DNA of 64,000 nt, taken from Bryobacterales bacterium. GTDB taxonomy: Bacteria > Acidobacteriota > Terriglobia > Bryobacterales > UBA6623. The DNA lies in assembly GCA_028819215.1 (NCBI GenBank), contig JAPPMG010000015.1, positions 60,647 to 124,646 of the forward strand. The letters are read 5' to 3'. The notes beneath the pieces are model-generated. The model made no database searches. It saw only the letters and a list, made by a program, of their open reading frames with translations, and was not told the origin of the DNA. This document shows positions 9,337 through 17,105 of this stretch, one piece after another. The translations under genes and the position numbers were made by a program. The stretch's first letter is position 1. Each line of letters starts with the position of its first letter.

Positions 9337-10578
9337 TCAGTCTGCGCTGACCCGCCTGAGCGCGGCCCGCGTCGCGTCAAGCTCTGCCTTGTGGCTCTGC
9401 TCGTAGTGCTGGCGCAGCAGATCCTTGCCGTAGTCGTTCCCGTTGGGCGTGCGCGTCACCGAGTGGATGTGCTGCCGCGTAGGCCGGCGCGGAAGGTGGC
9501 GCAGGAAGATTGGGCGCTGGTGGTCGAATTCGATCAGGATGACGGGGCTGTGGACACGGTAGTAAAAGGTGCTCTCCGGGCCGAATTCGCCGATCCAGGC
9601 GAAATAGGTCTGGCCTAGGTGCTGCTCTACCTCGGCCATTTTCACCTTGGCGTGACCGTCGGACATGTTCCCGACATATTCCGCCACCAGAGCGAGAAGC
9701 AGCTCGCGCTGCTCCGGGCTGAGCTTGCTGGCCCGCAGCCCGGCGTAGTCCAGAACGACGTTGTCGCTGAACGCCTCGGCCGCTGCGTTGTTGCCGGTCT
9801 TGGTGTTGGCAAGCACCGCCTCGGCCCGTTGCTCGTCAGTCAGCGACTGCACGAGCTCGAGACCCCGTCGCTGCTCGTCTTGCATCACCGACACGCCCTT
9901 GTACTTGCCGGAGTCGGCGATCACCGGCTCGGAACCCATGAAGGTCGGCGTCATCACGACTTGGTCGCCCAATACGAAGTAGTTGACGATCAGGTGGTGG
10001 CCGTCGAGCTGCCAGCCCCACGGTTTGCCCTCGGACGGCTCACCCATGAACGTGAAGTAGTAGAACCACTCGTCCAGTTCCTCGAAGTTGGAGGTGATCT
10101 CGCCCAGCGTGTAGTTCAAGCGCATGATGTCGCGGCTTCGTTCGAAGCCCTTGGCGCTCAGGGCCGCCTTCATCAGGGCGTACGCAGCCTCGCGTTGCCC
10201 CTCGTCCAGCTCCGTGAACGACACGCCCTGCCGGGGCAGGGAGTGCTGGTTCGCCCAGCGGCGCCACTCCGGGTCGTCGACCGGGAATTGGGCCTTGCCG
10301 CGCTGCTCGTCAGTCAGGGCCGCCAAGAACGCTCGGGCGGCATCAAGTACGGGCTCGGTCGAGATTCCACTCGAGCGGATAGAAAAGAGTCCCGTTTGCA
10401 CGCTTCCATTCGTGGTCGCACCAACGAATGGATGGGCGATCGCCGCTCGCTCGGCCTGGGCGAAACGGTTGCCAGCGTAGCGTCGCTGGGGCAGGGCGGT
10501 GGTGACTACCAGCCCGGTTGCCACTAGTGCTACGAAGGCGCTTGCGAGGTGGAATCGACGTGAGCGCAGAAGTGCCAT
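9337..10578 (-). CDS. DUF3500 family protein
   Basis: The 413-residue product has an N-terminal hydrophobic segment (FHLASAFVALVATGLVVTTAL), so it is exported or membrane-anchored. Two TDEQR segments recur (LTDEQRGKAQFP near residue 90 and LTDEQRAEAVLAN near 245). WGWQLDGHHLIVNYFVLGDQV and the C-terminal FYYRVHSPVILIEFDHQ with HIHSVTRTPNGNDYG fit the DUF3500 family, whose biochemical function is unknown. The His-rich tail could bind metal, which is speculation. It has its own promoter region, shared divergently with the TPR gene at 10813. Confidence 0.82.
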   Translation of the reverse strand: MALLRSRRFHLASAFVALVATGLVVTTALPQRRYAGNRFAQAERAAIAHPFVGATTNGSVQTGLFSIRSSGISTEPVLDAARAFLAALTDEQRGKAQFPVDDPEWRRWANQHSLPRQGVSFTELDEGQREAAYALMKAALSAKGFERSRDIMRLNYTLGEITSNFEELDEWFYYFTFMGEPSEGKPWGWQLDGHHLIVNYFVLGDQVVMTPTFMGSEPVIADSGKYKGVSVMQDEQRRGLELVQSLTDEQRAEAVLANTKTGNNAAAEAFSDNVVLDYAGLRASKLSPEQRELLLALVAEYVGNMSDGHAKVKMAEVEQHLGQTYFAWIGEFGPESTFYYRVHSPVILIEFDHQRPIFLRHLPRRPTRQHIHSVTRTPNGNDYGKDLLRQHYEQSHKAELDATRAALRRVSAD

Positions 10579-10812
10579 GATGCCCTACAACGATACAAGA
10601 CCGTTCGCTGCTTTGGTGCGGCGCGCTGGATACCGCCGGTTACGTTCCGTTCGGGCCGATCGCATCGCTTGCGCGCGATTTGCCACTACCCCGGCATCTT
10701 CGCACTAGATCGCGCAGGGCGACAGGCGCGTGCGAATACCGCTATTGACCCGTGCGGTCAGGGAGATTTGCCGATTTCACGCTCCAACCCTAGGTTCACA
10801 TTGCTAGGCTAA

Positions 10813-12303
10813 ATGACCGTGAGAGTCCTGATTGCCACACTGTTTGCCCTTGCCATGCCTCTGGCTGCTGACCAGCGGCTCGGCGTGATCGAGTTCCCCA
10901 ACAGCGGACCTGCAGAGGCACAGGATCACTTCCTAACCGGTGTCCTGCTCATGCACAACTTCGAGTATGACGACGCGGCCGCTGCCTTCCAGCGGGCACA
11001 CGAGACGGACCCGAGTTTCGGGATGGCTTACTGGGGTGAGGCGTTGTCGCACTACCGCCCGGTTTGGGGCCGCGAGGACTTGCCCAAGGGGCGGGATGCG
11101 CTGGCTGGTGTTGCCAAGGCGAAGCGGCTGACAGAGCGAGAGCGCGGCTACATCGACGCAGCTCGGATTGTGTTCGGGGAAGGCGAGAAGGAAGATCGCT
11201 GGCAGCGGTACTCCGATGCCATGGAGCAGCTGTATCGAGCGCATCCCGGGGATCTCGAGGCAGCCAGCTTCTATGCTGTATCCCTGTTCGGAACGACAGG
11301 CAGGGTGCGCGACACCCGCACCTACATGCGGATCGCGTCGATTGCTGAGGACGTCTATCTCGAGAATCCGGACCACCCGGGCGCTCTGCACTACCTGATC
11401 CATTCCTTCGATGATCCAGTCCACGCCCCTCTGGGGCTGCGATATGCCCGCCGCTACTCCAAGGTCGCCTCGTCGGCGCCGCACGCCCAACACATGCCGA
11501 CCCACATCTTTTTGGCACTCGGGATGTGGGAGGAGTGCGTTTCGTCGAACATTGACTCTTGGGAGTCGTCCGAGGCTCGGATCAAGCGCTTGGGTCTTGA
11601 CAGCGATGATCGGGGCTACCATGCGCTCTGGTGGATGCAATACGGCTATCTGCAGATGGGCCGCTTCGACGAAGCGCGCCAGCGGCTGGCCGTGATCGAG
11701 CATGACGCCAAGGTTTCGGGTACCCGATTGGCCCGCGGCCATCACGCCTATATGCGTTCGCAGTTCTTGATCGATACCGAGCAGTGGGACTTGGACTTGA
11801 TGCCGGTCGATGCGGACGGCATCGATGCCCGGGGATGGGGTTCTAACGCCTTGGCGGAGGGGATGCGCGCTGTCAAGACCGGTGACGCAGCGGCTGCCGA
11901 GCGCTGGCTCGCCAGGCTGCGCGACTATTCCTCCGAGCACGCCGACCGCTCGCGCTCGCTGCCGATCGTGGTGCTGGAACTCGAAGGTTTGCTCTTGCTT
12001 GAGAAGAAGCCAAAGGCCGCATTGGAGAAGCTCCGCGAGGCGGCTGCGATGGAGGAAAAGACCGCATTCGGCTACGGCCCGCCGTTTCCCGCCAAGCCTG
12101 CCTTCGAGTTGCTTGGCGACGCGCTGCTCGGCTTGGACCGGCCCGCAGAGGCGGCCCAAGCGTATCAGTCCTCGCTGGATCGCGCTCCGCGGCGGGCACT
12201 GTCCCTGAAGGGGTTGCGCGAAGCTGCCATGGCGACTGGAGATGGCGCGACTGTTGCACGTATGGATGCCGAACTCAAGGGCTACGGGCAAGGCAAGTCG
12301 TGA
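10813..12303 (+). CDS. Secreted TPR-repeat protein
   Basis: This 496-residue protein has a short signal peptide (VRVLIATLFALAMPLAA) and several tetratricopeptide-like helical pairs, for example FLTGVLLMHNFEYDDAAAAFQRAHETDPSFGMAYWGEALSH at about residues 40-82 and PAEAAQAYQSSLDRAPRRALSLKGL near the C-terminus. TPR proteins act as protein-binding scaffolds; no enzyme motif is visible. Motifs such as HPGALHYLIHSFDDP and HAQHMPTHIF are shared with a family of uncharacterised TPR proteins common in Acidobacteria and Proteobacteria. It appears monocistronic. The partner protein is unknown. Confidence 0.82.
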   Translation: MTVRVLIATLFALAMPLAADQRLGVIEFPNSGPAEAQDHFLTGVLLMHNFEYDDAAAAFQRAHETDPSFGMAYWGEALSHYRPVWGREDLPKGRDALAGVAKAKRLTERERGYIDAARIVFGEGEKEDRWQRYSDAMEQLYRAHPGDLEAASFYAVSLFGTTGRVRDTRTYMRIASIAEDVYLENPDHPGALHYLIHSFDDPVHAPLGLRYARRYSKVASSAPHAQHMPTHIFLALGMWEECVSSNIDSWESSEARIKRLGLDSDDRGYHALWWMQYGYLQMGRFDEARQRLAVIEHDAKVSGTRLARGHHAYMRSQFLIDTEQWDLDLMPVDADGIDARGWGSNALAEGMRAVKTGDAAAAERWLARLRDYSSEHADRSRSLPIVVLELEGLLLLEKKPKAALEKLREAAAMEEKTAFGYGPPFPAKPAFELLGDALLGLDRPAEAAQAYQSSLDRAPRRALSLKGLREAAMATGDGATVARMDAELKGYGQGKS

Positions 12304-12521
12304 TCCGAGGTATCGGTGACATGGCCGAGTCCCGCCTCATGTCGGCAGGGTGGGCGAGAGCGCGTTCGTAACTTATTCACAGGAAGAGAGTTAATGAGAA
12401 CCCGCCAATTGGCGGACGGCGACTTTCGTGACGGATGCTCTGTCCCCCAAGTCGGGCGGAGTCGGGCCAGCGACAACCAACCCTGGGCCGGTGTGAGCGG
12501 CCCCGTCATCCATCAGTCAGG

Positions 12522-12758
12522 CTATTCGTCGCCTGCCGTTTCGATCGCTCGCGGACGGTCGAGGTCAATCCCCGGGCGCGGGCCATTGCCGCCAACGGTG
12601 ATCAGCCGAAACGGCCTCGTCGCTGCGGAGGGCGTCCGATGCTTGATTGCGTCGTCCAGCGTAGCGGCGATGGAGTCGCTCACACTGACACCTCTGGTGG
12701 CTGCTTCGCGGCGCACCCGTGCCGCAAGCCGGTCTACAAGCCGGATCGTTGTTCGCAT
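12522..12758 (-). CDS. Orphan RHH antitoxin (VapB-like)
   Basis: This 78-residue protein begins MRTTIRLVDRLAARVRREAATRGVSVS, a ribbon-helix-helix DNA-binding unit, and continues into the linker and toxin-binding tail FRLITVGGNGPRPGIDLDRP seen in VapB-type antitoxins. Normally a PIN-domain VapC starts within a few bases of the stop. The roughly 220 nt downstream on this strand contain no frame resembling a PIN domain, so the toxin has been lost or never arrived. It may be a relic or act on a toxin encoded elsewhere, such as the VapC at 13325. Confidence 0.65.
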   Translation of the reverse strand: MRTTIRLVDRLAARVRREAATRGVSVSDSIAATLDDAIKHRTPSAATRPFRLITVGGNGPRPGIDLDRPRAIETAGDE

Positions 12759-12794
12759 ACATGCACAGCTTAGTGTTTGGACATCACATCACCA

Positions 12795-12887
12795 GTAGTT
12801 GCTAGCCCCTGCGCGTGTGGCACTACTTGCCGCTACGTGGTGAGGAGGTGGCTGTAGCGATTGCGGAAGCCGAGGTAGGGTTGCAGC
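12795..12887. repeat. Diverged direct repeat, copy 1 (left of vapBC)
   Basis: Starts GTAGTTGCT and ends GGAAGCCGAGGTAGGGTTGCAGC. It aligns, by eye, with 13920-14010 over about 92 nt at roughly 75% identity with small gaps; the first nine bases are identical and 19 of the last 23 match. The two copies bracket vapBC in the same orientation. Nature unknown; it may be a fragment of an old mobile or dispersed element. Confidence 0.55.
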
Positions 12888-13046
12888 GGAGCGAGTGAGT
12901 TTCAGGGCACCTCTTCGCTGGTCCGAATTGGGCCCCCTCAGGCGTGGCGCTGCGAACGCACGCCGGCATCAACCTTATCGCTTTCCAGCGTGGATTCAGC
13001 GAGGCTGATCCGATCTTGCACGTGGTCGGAGTCCTCTCGAGAGGCA

Positions 13047-13077
13047 TTGATGGCTGCTGTTGGCAACGTGGTATGGT
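13047..13077 (+). promoter_or_regulatory. Probable vapBC promoter
   Basis: TTGATG (13047-13052) and TATGGT (13072-13077) are separated by 19 nt. The -10 ends seven bases before ATG 13085, so transcription would begin at or next to the start codon, giving a leaderless mRNA. There is no Shine-Dalgarno sequence in the gap. Confidence 0.45.
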
Positions 13078-13084
13078 TTTCCAT

Positions 13085-13324
13085 ATGAAGACGACGCTCA
13101 ATATCGATGACTCGGTCATGCAGCGACTGCGGGAGGAGGCGGCGCGGCGGGGAACGACGATGTCAGCTCTAGTCGAAGCGGGACTTCGCCGGGTGCTCGC
13201 CTCACCGAGCGGCACAGGGGCGCCCTCTGCTTCTTTGCCGCCATTGCCGACCTGGGACAGCGGCGGGCATCTGGTCGACATCGATGACCGTGATGCGCTG
13301 TATCGCGTGATGGAACGAGATTAA
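13085..13324 (+). CDS. vapB: VapB-type RHH antitoxin
   Basis: This 79-residue protein begins with a ribbon-helix-helix unit (MKTTLNIDDSVMQRLREEAARRGTTMSALVEAGLRRVL, residues 1-38). The acidic tail ending GGHLVDIDDRDALYRVMERD resembles segments that block VapC active sites. ATG 13085 is chosen over ATG 13073 because the RHH strand begins at once and a -10-like box lies seven bases upstream. The stop codon TAA is directly followed by the toxin's TTG start with no spacer, so the pair is translated together. VapB usually represses its own operon through the RHH domain. Confidence 0.85.
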   Translation: MKTTLNIDDSVMQRLREEAARRGTTMSALVEAGLRRVLASPSGTGAPSASLPPLPTWDSGGHLVDIDDRDALYRVMERD

Positions 13325-13765
13325 TTGCTGGTTTTTGACACCAACGTTCTCCTTCACGCTGCGGACGAGCGCTCGGATCTCGGCTTGTCTTGCCGCAAAC
13401 GCCTCGATGACGCACGGAGAGACTCTGCGCCTGCGTTCCTCACGTGGAACGTCTGCTATGAGTTTCTGAGGGTTAGCACGCACGCCCGTGTGTTCCGGTC
13501 ACCGTGGACGTCTTCAGCCGCTTGGAGTTTCATCGAGCACCTACTGGCCGCACCCGGATTCGAAGTGCTGGTGGGAACGCCGCGGCACAGTGCCGTACTG
13601 GCGCAGACCTTGGCAGAGTTGCCGGACCTCCGGGGAAACGTGATGCACGACCTGCACACCGCGGTTCTCATGCGCGAGCACGGAGTCAGCCGCATCTGCA
13701 CCCGTGACGCGGACTTCCGTCACTTCCCTTTCTTGAGTGTCTTGGATCCACTTGGAGAGTGGTGA
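13325..13765 (+). CDS. vapC: VapC-type PIN-domain ribonuclease toxin
   Basis: The 146-residue PIN protein has the four acidic residues expected for Mg2+-dependent RNA cleavage: Asp5 (MLVFDTN), Glu46 (NVCYEF), Asp109 (NVMHDLHTAVLM) and Asp127 (TRDADF). It begins with TTG immediately after the antitoxin stop, typical of a tightly coupled toxin-antitoxin pair. VapC toxins cut tRNA or rRNA and arrest translation until bound by VapB; the target here cannot be read from sequence. The pair sits between two diverged direct repeats. Confidence 0.87.
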   Translation: MLVFDTNVLLHAADERSDLGLSCRKRLDDARRDSAPAFLTWNVCYEFLRVSTHARVFRSPWTSSAAWSFIEHLLAAPGFEVLVGTPRHSAVLAQTLAELPDLRGNVMHDLHTAVLMREHGVSRICTRDADFRHFPFLSVLDPLGEW

Positions 13766-14173
13766 CCTCCTCCACAGGCATGGCTCACGGGCCAGCCGGA
13801 CGGTATGGCTGGAGGGTATTGGGTGATTCGCAATCCTGTCAGCATCCGCAGTGAGATTCGACACGGTATCTCGCGAAATGTATACCGCGACGAGACGGCT
13901 GTTCGTACTTAGATCAGCCGTAGTTGCTGACCGCTGCGCGTTTGCCACGGCTTGCCGGTGTGTGGCGCTTGCGGCCGCAACGGTCGTGGAAGCCGAAGTC
14001 GTGTTGCGGCCGAACACGTGTGTCCATGAGCCCGCCTCGTCCTGTCCTGTTCGCTCCGTCGCCACAGAAAGAACCGCGGCGACGGTTTACTATGCTTGAG
14101 CGACTCCGGCGCTCGGCGGGCTGGACTAACGAAGGTGCAAGGCTCCACGGCCGTGCCCACCGAAGAGGCTAGC
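13766..14173. other. Gap holding direct repeat copy 2
   Basis: About 400 nt with no convincing gene. It holds the second direct repeat copy (13920-14010). Overlapping open frames on both strands (13851-14099, 13924-14172, 13909-14160) are low-complexity Arg/Ala/Pro translations and are not called. Confidence 0.5.
13920..14010. repeat. Diverged direct repeat, copy 2 (right of vapBC)
   Basis: Starts GTAGTTGCT and ends GGAAGCCGAAGTCGTGTTGCGGC. Same orientation as 12795-12887, with about 75% identity by eye. Similarity seems to extend weakly some 20 nt further right. Together the copies delimit an approximately 1.1-kb unit containing vapBC. Confidence 0.55.
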
Positions 14174-14698
14174 GTGAGGGGCTATTTCGATCTCGTCAGC
14201 AGAACGCTGGTTCTTGGTGCCACGCTGGCAACGGTACTGATTCTCGTTCTCGCGGTGTTCCCGGCTCTACCCATCGGGGGTGAGATGCTCGACGTGAAAG
14301 CGGGATACACCTACCCGGAGGTTATCGCCGCGATGGAAAGCTACGGCGAGCAGGGGAGGCGGGTGTATGCCTGGTCTAGCGGGACTCTGGACACATTGCT
14401 GCCGCTCGTCTATGTCAGCCTGCTGGCAGGATTCCTCTACCGGTTCCGACCAACGGAACGGCTTTGGAAGCTAGCGTACTTGCCTCTGGCAGCGGGCGCG
14501 CTGGATCTTGGCGAGAATGGCCTGATTATCTTCATGCTGACTCGGTATCCCAAGGTGTCTTCCTACCAGGCCGCAACGGCGTCGTTCGTCACCGTGTCGA
14601 AAGGGTATGCGATATCCGGCTGCTTGGTGCTGGCGGTCGCGTCGGCATCCACTACGGCGGTTCGCGCTCTCCGGCAGAGAATTGGCCGGGCCTCGTAG
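14174..14698 (+). CDS. Four-helix membrane protein of unknown function
   Basis: I choose GTG 14174 because GAAGAGG lies five bases upstream; a longer frame from TTG 14096 lacks such a site. The 174-residue product has four hydrophobic segments: LVLGATLATVLILVLAVFPAL, LDTLLPLVYVSLLAGFLY, LAYLPLAAGALDLGENGLIIFML and YAISGCLVLAVASASTTAV. A conserved-looking loop with GYTYPEVIAAMESYGEQGRRVYAWSSGTLDT lies between helices 1 and 2, and an acidic DLGEN sits in helix 3. I do not recognise a named family. The neighbours, vapBC and a convergent PQQ protein gene, give no functional hint. Confidence 0.72.
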   Translation: MRGYFDLVSRTLVLGATLATVLILVLAVFPALPIGGEMLDVKAGYTYPEVIAAMESYGEQGRRVYAWSSGTLDTLLPLVYVSLLAGFLYRFRPTERLWKLAYLPLAAGALDLGENGLIIFMLTRYPKVSSYQAATASFVTVSKGYAISGCLVLAVASASTTAVRALRQRIGRAS

Positions 14699-14855
14699 GC
14701 GTCTGCCGAGCGGGGCGTTCCCGGAGTCAAGAGGACCATCCACTCGCTCTTGGGACCACTCCGCATCGGCAGTTCGTCCACCACCTCGATCGCAACCGCC
14801 GCACGCGGCACTGTAGCGACCAGCTCTCCCGAGGGTCCTGGCCCTCCGGTGTCAG

Positions 14856-16877
14856 TCAAGGCAGCGCGAACGCCCAAAACCCCATTCCGGATGCGATGGC
14901 GACAAACTGCCTGCCACCAACCATGAATGTCATCGGCGATGCCTTCCAGTCCTGATTGGCTTGGAAGTGCCAGAGGGGTTTTCCTGTCTCGGCATCAAGG
15001 GCGGCGAAAGCGCCGCTGTCTTCGCCGAAGAACACCAAGCCCCCTGTGGTGGAAAGGACGCCTGAATAGGTCGTGGAGGCTCCGGTCTGGGGGTAGTTCC
15101 AAACGGTCTCGCCAGTCTGAATGTCGAGGGCCCGAATATGGCGCTGATTGGGAGATCCATCTGCAAGGCGAAACGTCCCGCCCAGCCACGACTGCCCGCG
15201 CCGCCACGGTGTATCGCCCTTGATATAGAGCATGCACGATTCGTGGACCATCATGTAGAACAGCTTCGTTACCGGACTGTAGGCCGAGGCCCACCAGTTG
15301 GTGGCACCGCGGATCGCCGGGCAGACCGCACTGCCCTCCACCGTTGGGTCACTTCCCGGGCGGACGATAGGGCGGCCGTTCTCGTCCAAGCCCTCGGCCC
15401 AGGTCTGATCGATAAATGGCTCACCTAGCAGGAACTCTCCCGTGACGCGATCCAGAACGTATAGGAAGCCGTTGCGATTGGCCTGCACGAGCAGCTTGCG
15501 CGGCTCGCCCCGGAATTCCTCGTCGACCAGCAGCAATGGCTCTTGAGCGTCCCAATCGTGTGTGTCGTGGGGAGTGAACTGGAAGTACCACAGAAGCTCG
15601 CCAGTCTCCGGCGTCAGGGCTAGCACTGAGTTCGTGTACAAGTTGTCGCCAGGCCTGCGGTCGCCGTTGAGGTCAGGACAGGGATTGCCGGTCGGCCAGT
15701 AGAGGACATTGAGTTCGGGATCGTAGCTGCCGGTCAGCCAAGTGGCCCCGCAGCCCTTCTCTAGTACCTCAGGATCACCCCACGTCTCCGATCCCGGCTC
15801 GCCAGGCGCGGGGATGGTCCAGAAGCGCCAGGCCCGTTCTCCGGTGGCGGCATTGTAGGCGTCCAGAAAGCCCCGCAGGCCGGTATCACCTCCGGAGATG
15901 CCGAAGAACACCAGCTCTCCGACTACCAACGGTGCCGCGATCGCCCCATAGTGGTCATGGGAGTCGGCCATTTCGACGTCCCAAACAAGTTCGCCGGTCC
16001 AGCGGTTGAGGGCGATGGCGTGGGCGTGGTCCGTCACGGTGAATAGTAGGTCGCCGCGGATCGCCACGCCCCGGTTTAGGCCAATGGCAGCGTCTCCCAC
16101 CAATCCGGTGTTGCGGGGCTGCTTGTACTCCCAGATTTGCCGGCCGGTCGCCGCGTCCAGAGCGAAGACTTGGTTCACTCCGGTGATATACATCACTCCA
16201 TCGATCACGACTGGCGTGCCCTCGATCATGCGCTGGCCGGGCACGGGGAAGAACCATTCGGCGGCCAGCCGGCTGACATTGCCGCGGTTGATCTGGTCCA
16301 GCGGGCTATGGCGGTTGGCCGTATTGCTGCCGTGATACGTCGGCCAACCGACGTTCGGCTCAACAGCTGCCGATACGTATGCCTCACCCTTGCGTCGGAG
16401 GAGGTGAATCCGCCCATCAGAGGTGCGGACCTGAGCGTCGAATCCGCTCTGGTTGAGCAGCTCGCCGCGCAGCATCCTTCCATCGGCGAGTTCAAACTGC
16501 TCTTCTTGGCTGTCGCTCGGCGCGTCTTCGTCCGGTAGCAGCGTGGCGAGAAATCCTACCAGCTGGTCGATCTGCTCGTCCGGGAACGCGAACGCTGGCA
16601 TGCCCTTGTCGGGTACTCCGACTCGCAGGAACTGCGCTACTTCGCTTGGTTCGCGGGCGCTGACGAACTCGAGGATGCTGGGCCCGCGATTGGTGCCCTT
16701 GCCATCGCCTGCGTGGCACAGCACGCAGTTGTTGATAAAGGCATCCGATCCAGCGCTGGTTGGCTGCTGACCGGCGGAGCTGTGCCCAAGCGCGAGCAGG
16801 CAGAGTGCGATGAAAGCCATTCGCCGCAAGTCGGCGCAGATGCAAGATCGTTGGCTCGCAGTGACAGAGAGAGACAT
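14856..16877 (-). CDS. PQQ-type dehydrogenase propeller with N-terminal cytochrome c
   Basis: The 673-residue product is exported (signal MAFIALCLLALGHSSAG at about 20-36; ATG 16820 is an alternative start). A haem c site CVLCH is at residues 51-55, with a later Met in the KGMPAFAFPDEQ segment as a likely axial ligand. Next comes a roughly 500-residue beta-propeller with PQQ-type blades such as VFALDAATGRQIWEYKQP, AIALNRWTGELVWDVEM and ALDIQTGETVWNYP. Such proteins oxidise alcohols or sugars in the periplasm and pass electrons to the haem. It resembles the protein at 50404-52794 blade for blade (shared TGSYDPELN-like and YWPTGNPCPDLNGD). Whether PQQ is really bound is uncertain. Confidence 0.87.
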   Translation of the reverse strand: MSLSVTASQRSCICADLRRMAFIALCLLALGHSSAGQQPTSAGSDAFINNCVLCHAGDGKGTNRGPSILEFVSAREPSEVAQFLRVGVPDKGMPAFAFPDEQIDQLVGFLATLLPDEDAPSDSQEEQFELADGRMLRGELLNQSGFDAQVRTSDGRIHLLRRKGEAYVSAAVEPNVGWPTYHGSNTANRHSPLDQINRGNVSRLAAEWFFPVPGQRMIEGTPVVIDGVMYITGVNQVFALDAATGRQIWEYKQPRNTGLVGDAAIGLNRGVAIRGDLLFTVTDHAHAIALNRWTGELVWDVEMADSHDHYGAIAAPLVVGELVFFGISGGDTGLRGFLDAYNAATGERAWRFWTIPAPGEPGSETWGDPEVLEKGCGATWLTGSYDPELNVLYWPTGNPCPDLNGDRRPGDNLYTNSVLALTPETGELLWYFQFTPHDTHDWDAQEPLLLVDEEFRGEPRKLLVQANRNGFLYVLDRVTGEFLLGEPFIDQTWAEGLDENGRPIVRPGSDPTVEGSAVCPAIRGATNWWASAYSPVTKLFYMMVHESCMLYIKGDTPWRRGQSWLGGTFRLADGSPNQRHIRALDIQTGETVWNYPQTGASTTYSGVLSTTGGLVFFGEDSGAFAALDAETGKPLWHFQANQDWKASPMTFMVGGRQFVAIASGMGFWAFALP

Positions 16878-17105
16878 ACGGGAGCGGTCCTCCTAGCATA
16901 CGAACCGATTTCGGCTTTGCCTCGAGCCAGCCGCGCAGGCCGTCATGGCACCGTAGAACCCGGCCCCTGTCGAAGCCATCCGGGGACTCTGTCTACGCTC
17001 AGTGACGTACTGCACGTGCGGCACAAACACTACACTGGGCGGAGACAGGGCCGATGCCAGTCGCTGGCATCGGGATGAACGTCTCACGACCCTGGAAATT
17101 CTAAA

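Larger units (their letters stand above)
12759..13084. other. Gap holding direct repeat copy 1 and the vapBC promoter
   Basis: No gene is supported here. The stretch holds the first copy of a diverged direct repeat (12795-12887) and, at its right end, the probable vapBC promoter. The open frames crossing it (for example 12823-13281 minus) give Ser/Pro/Arg-rich translations without motifs. Confidence 0.55.

Noticed and set aside
9619..10527. 302-residue plus-strand open frame
   Set aside because: It lies wholly inside the DUF3500 gene on the other strand, whose translation has clear family motifs; this is an opposite-strand shadow typical of GC-rich DNA.
12485..12503. GGGCCG...CGGCCC hairpin between the TPR gene and the orphan antitoxin
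   Set aside because: Perfect 6-bp stem but no T-run and high background GC; too weak to call a terminator.
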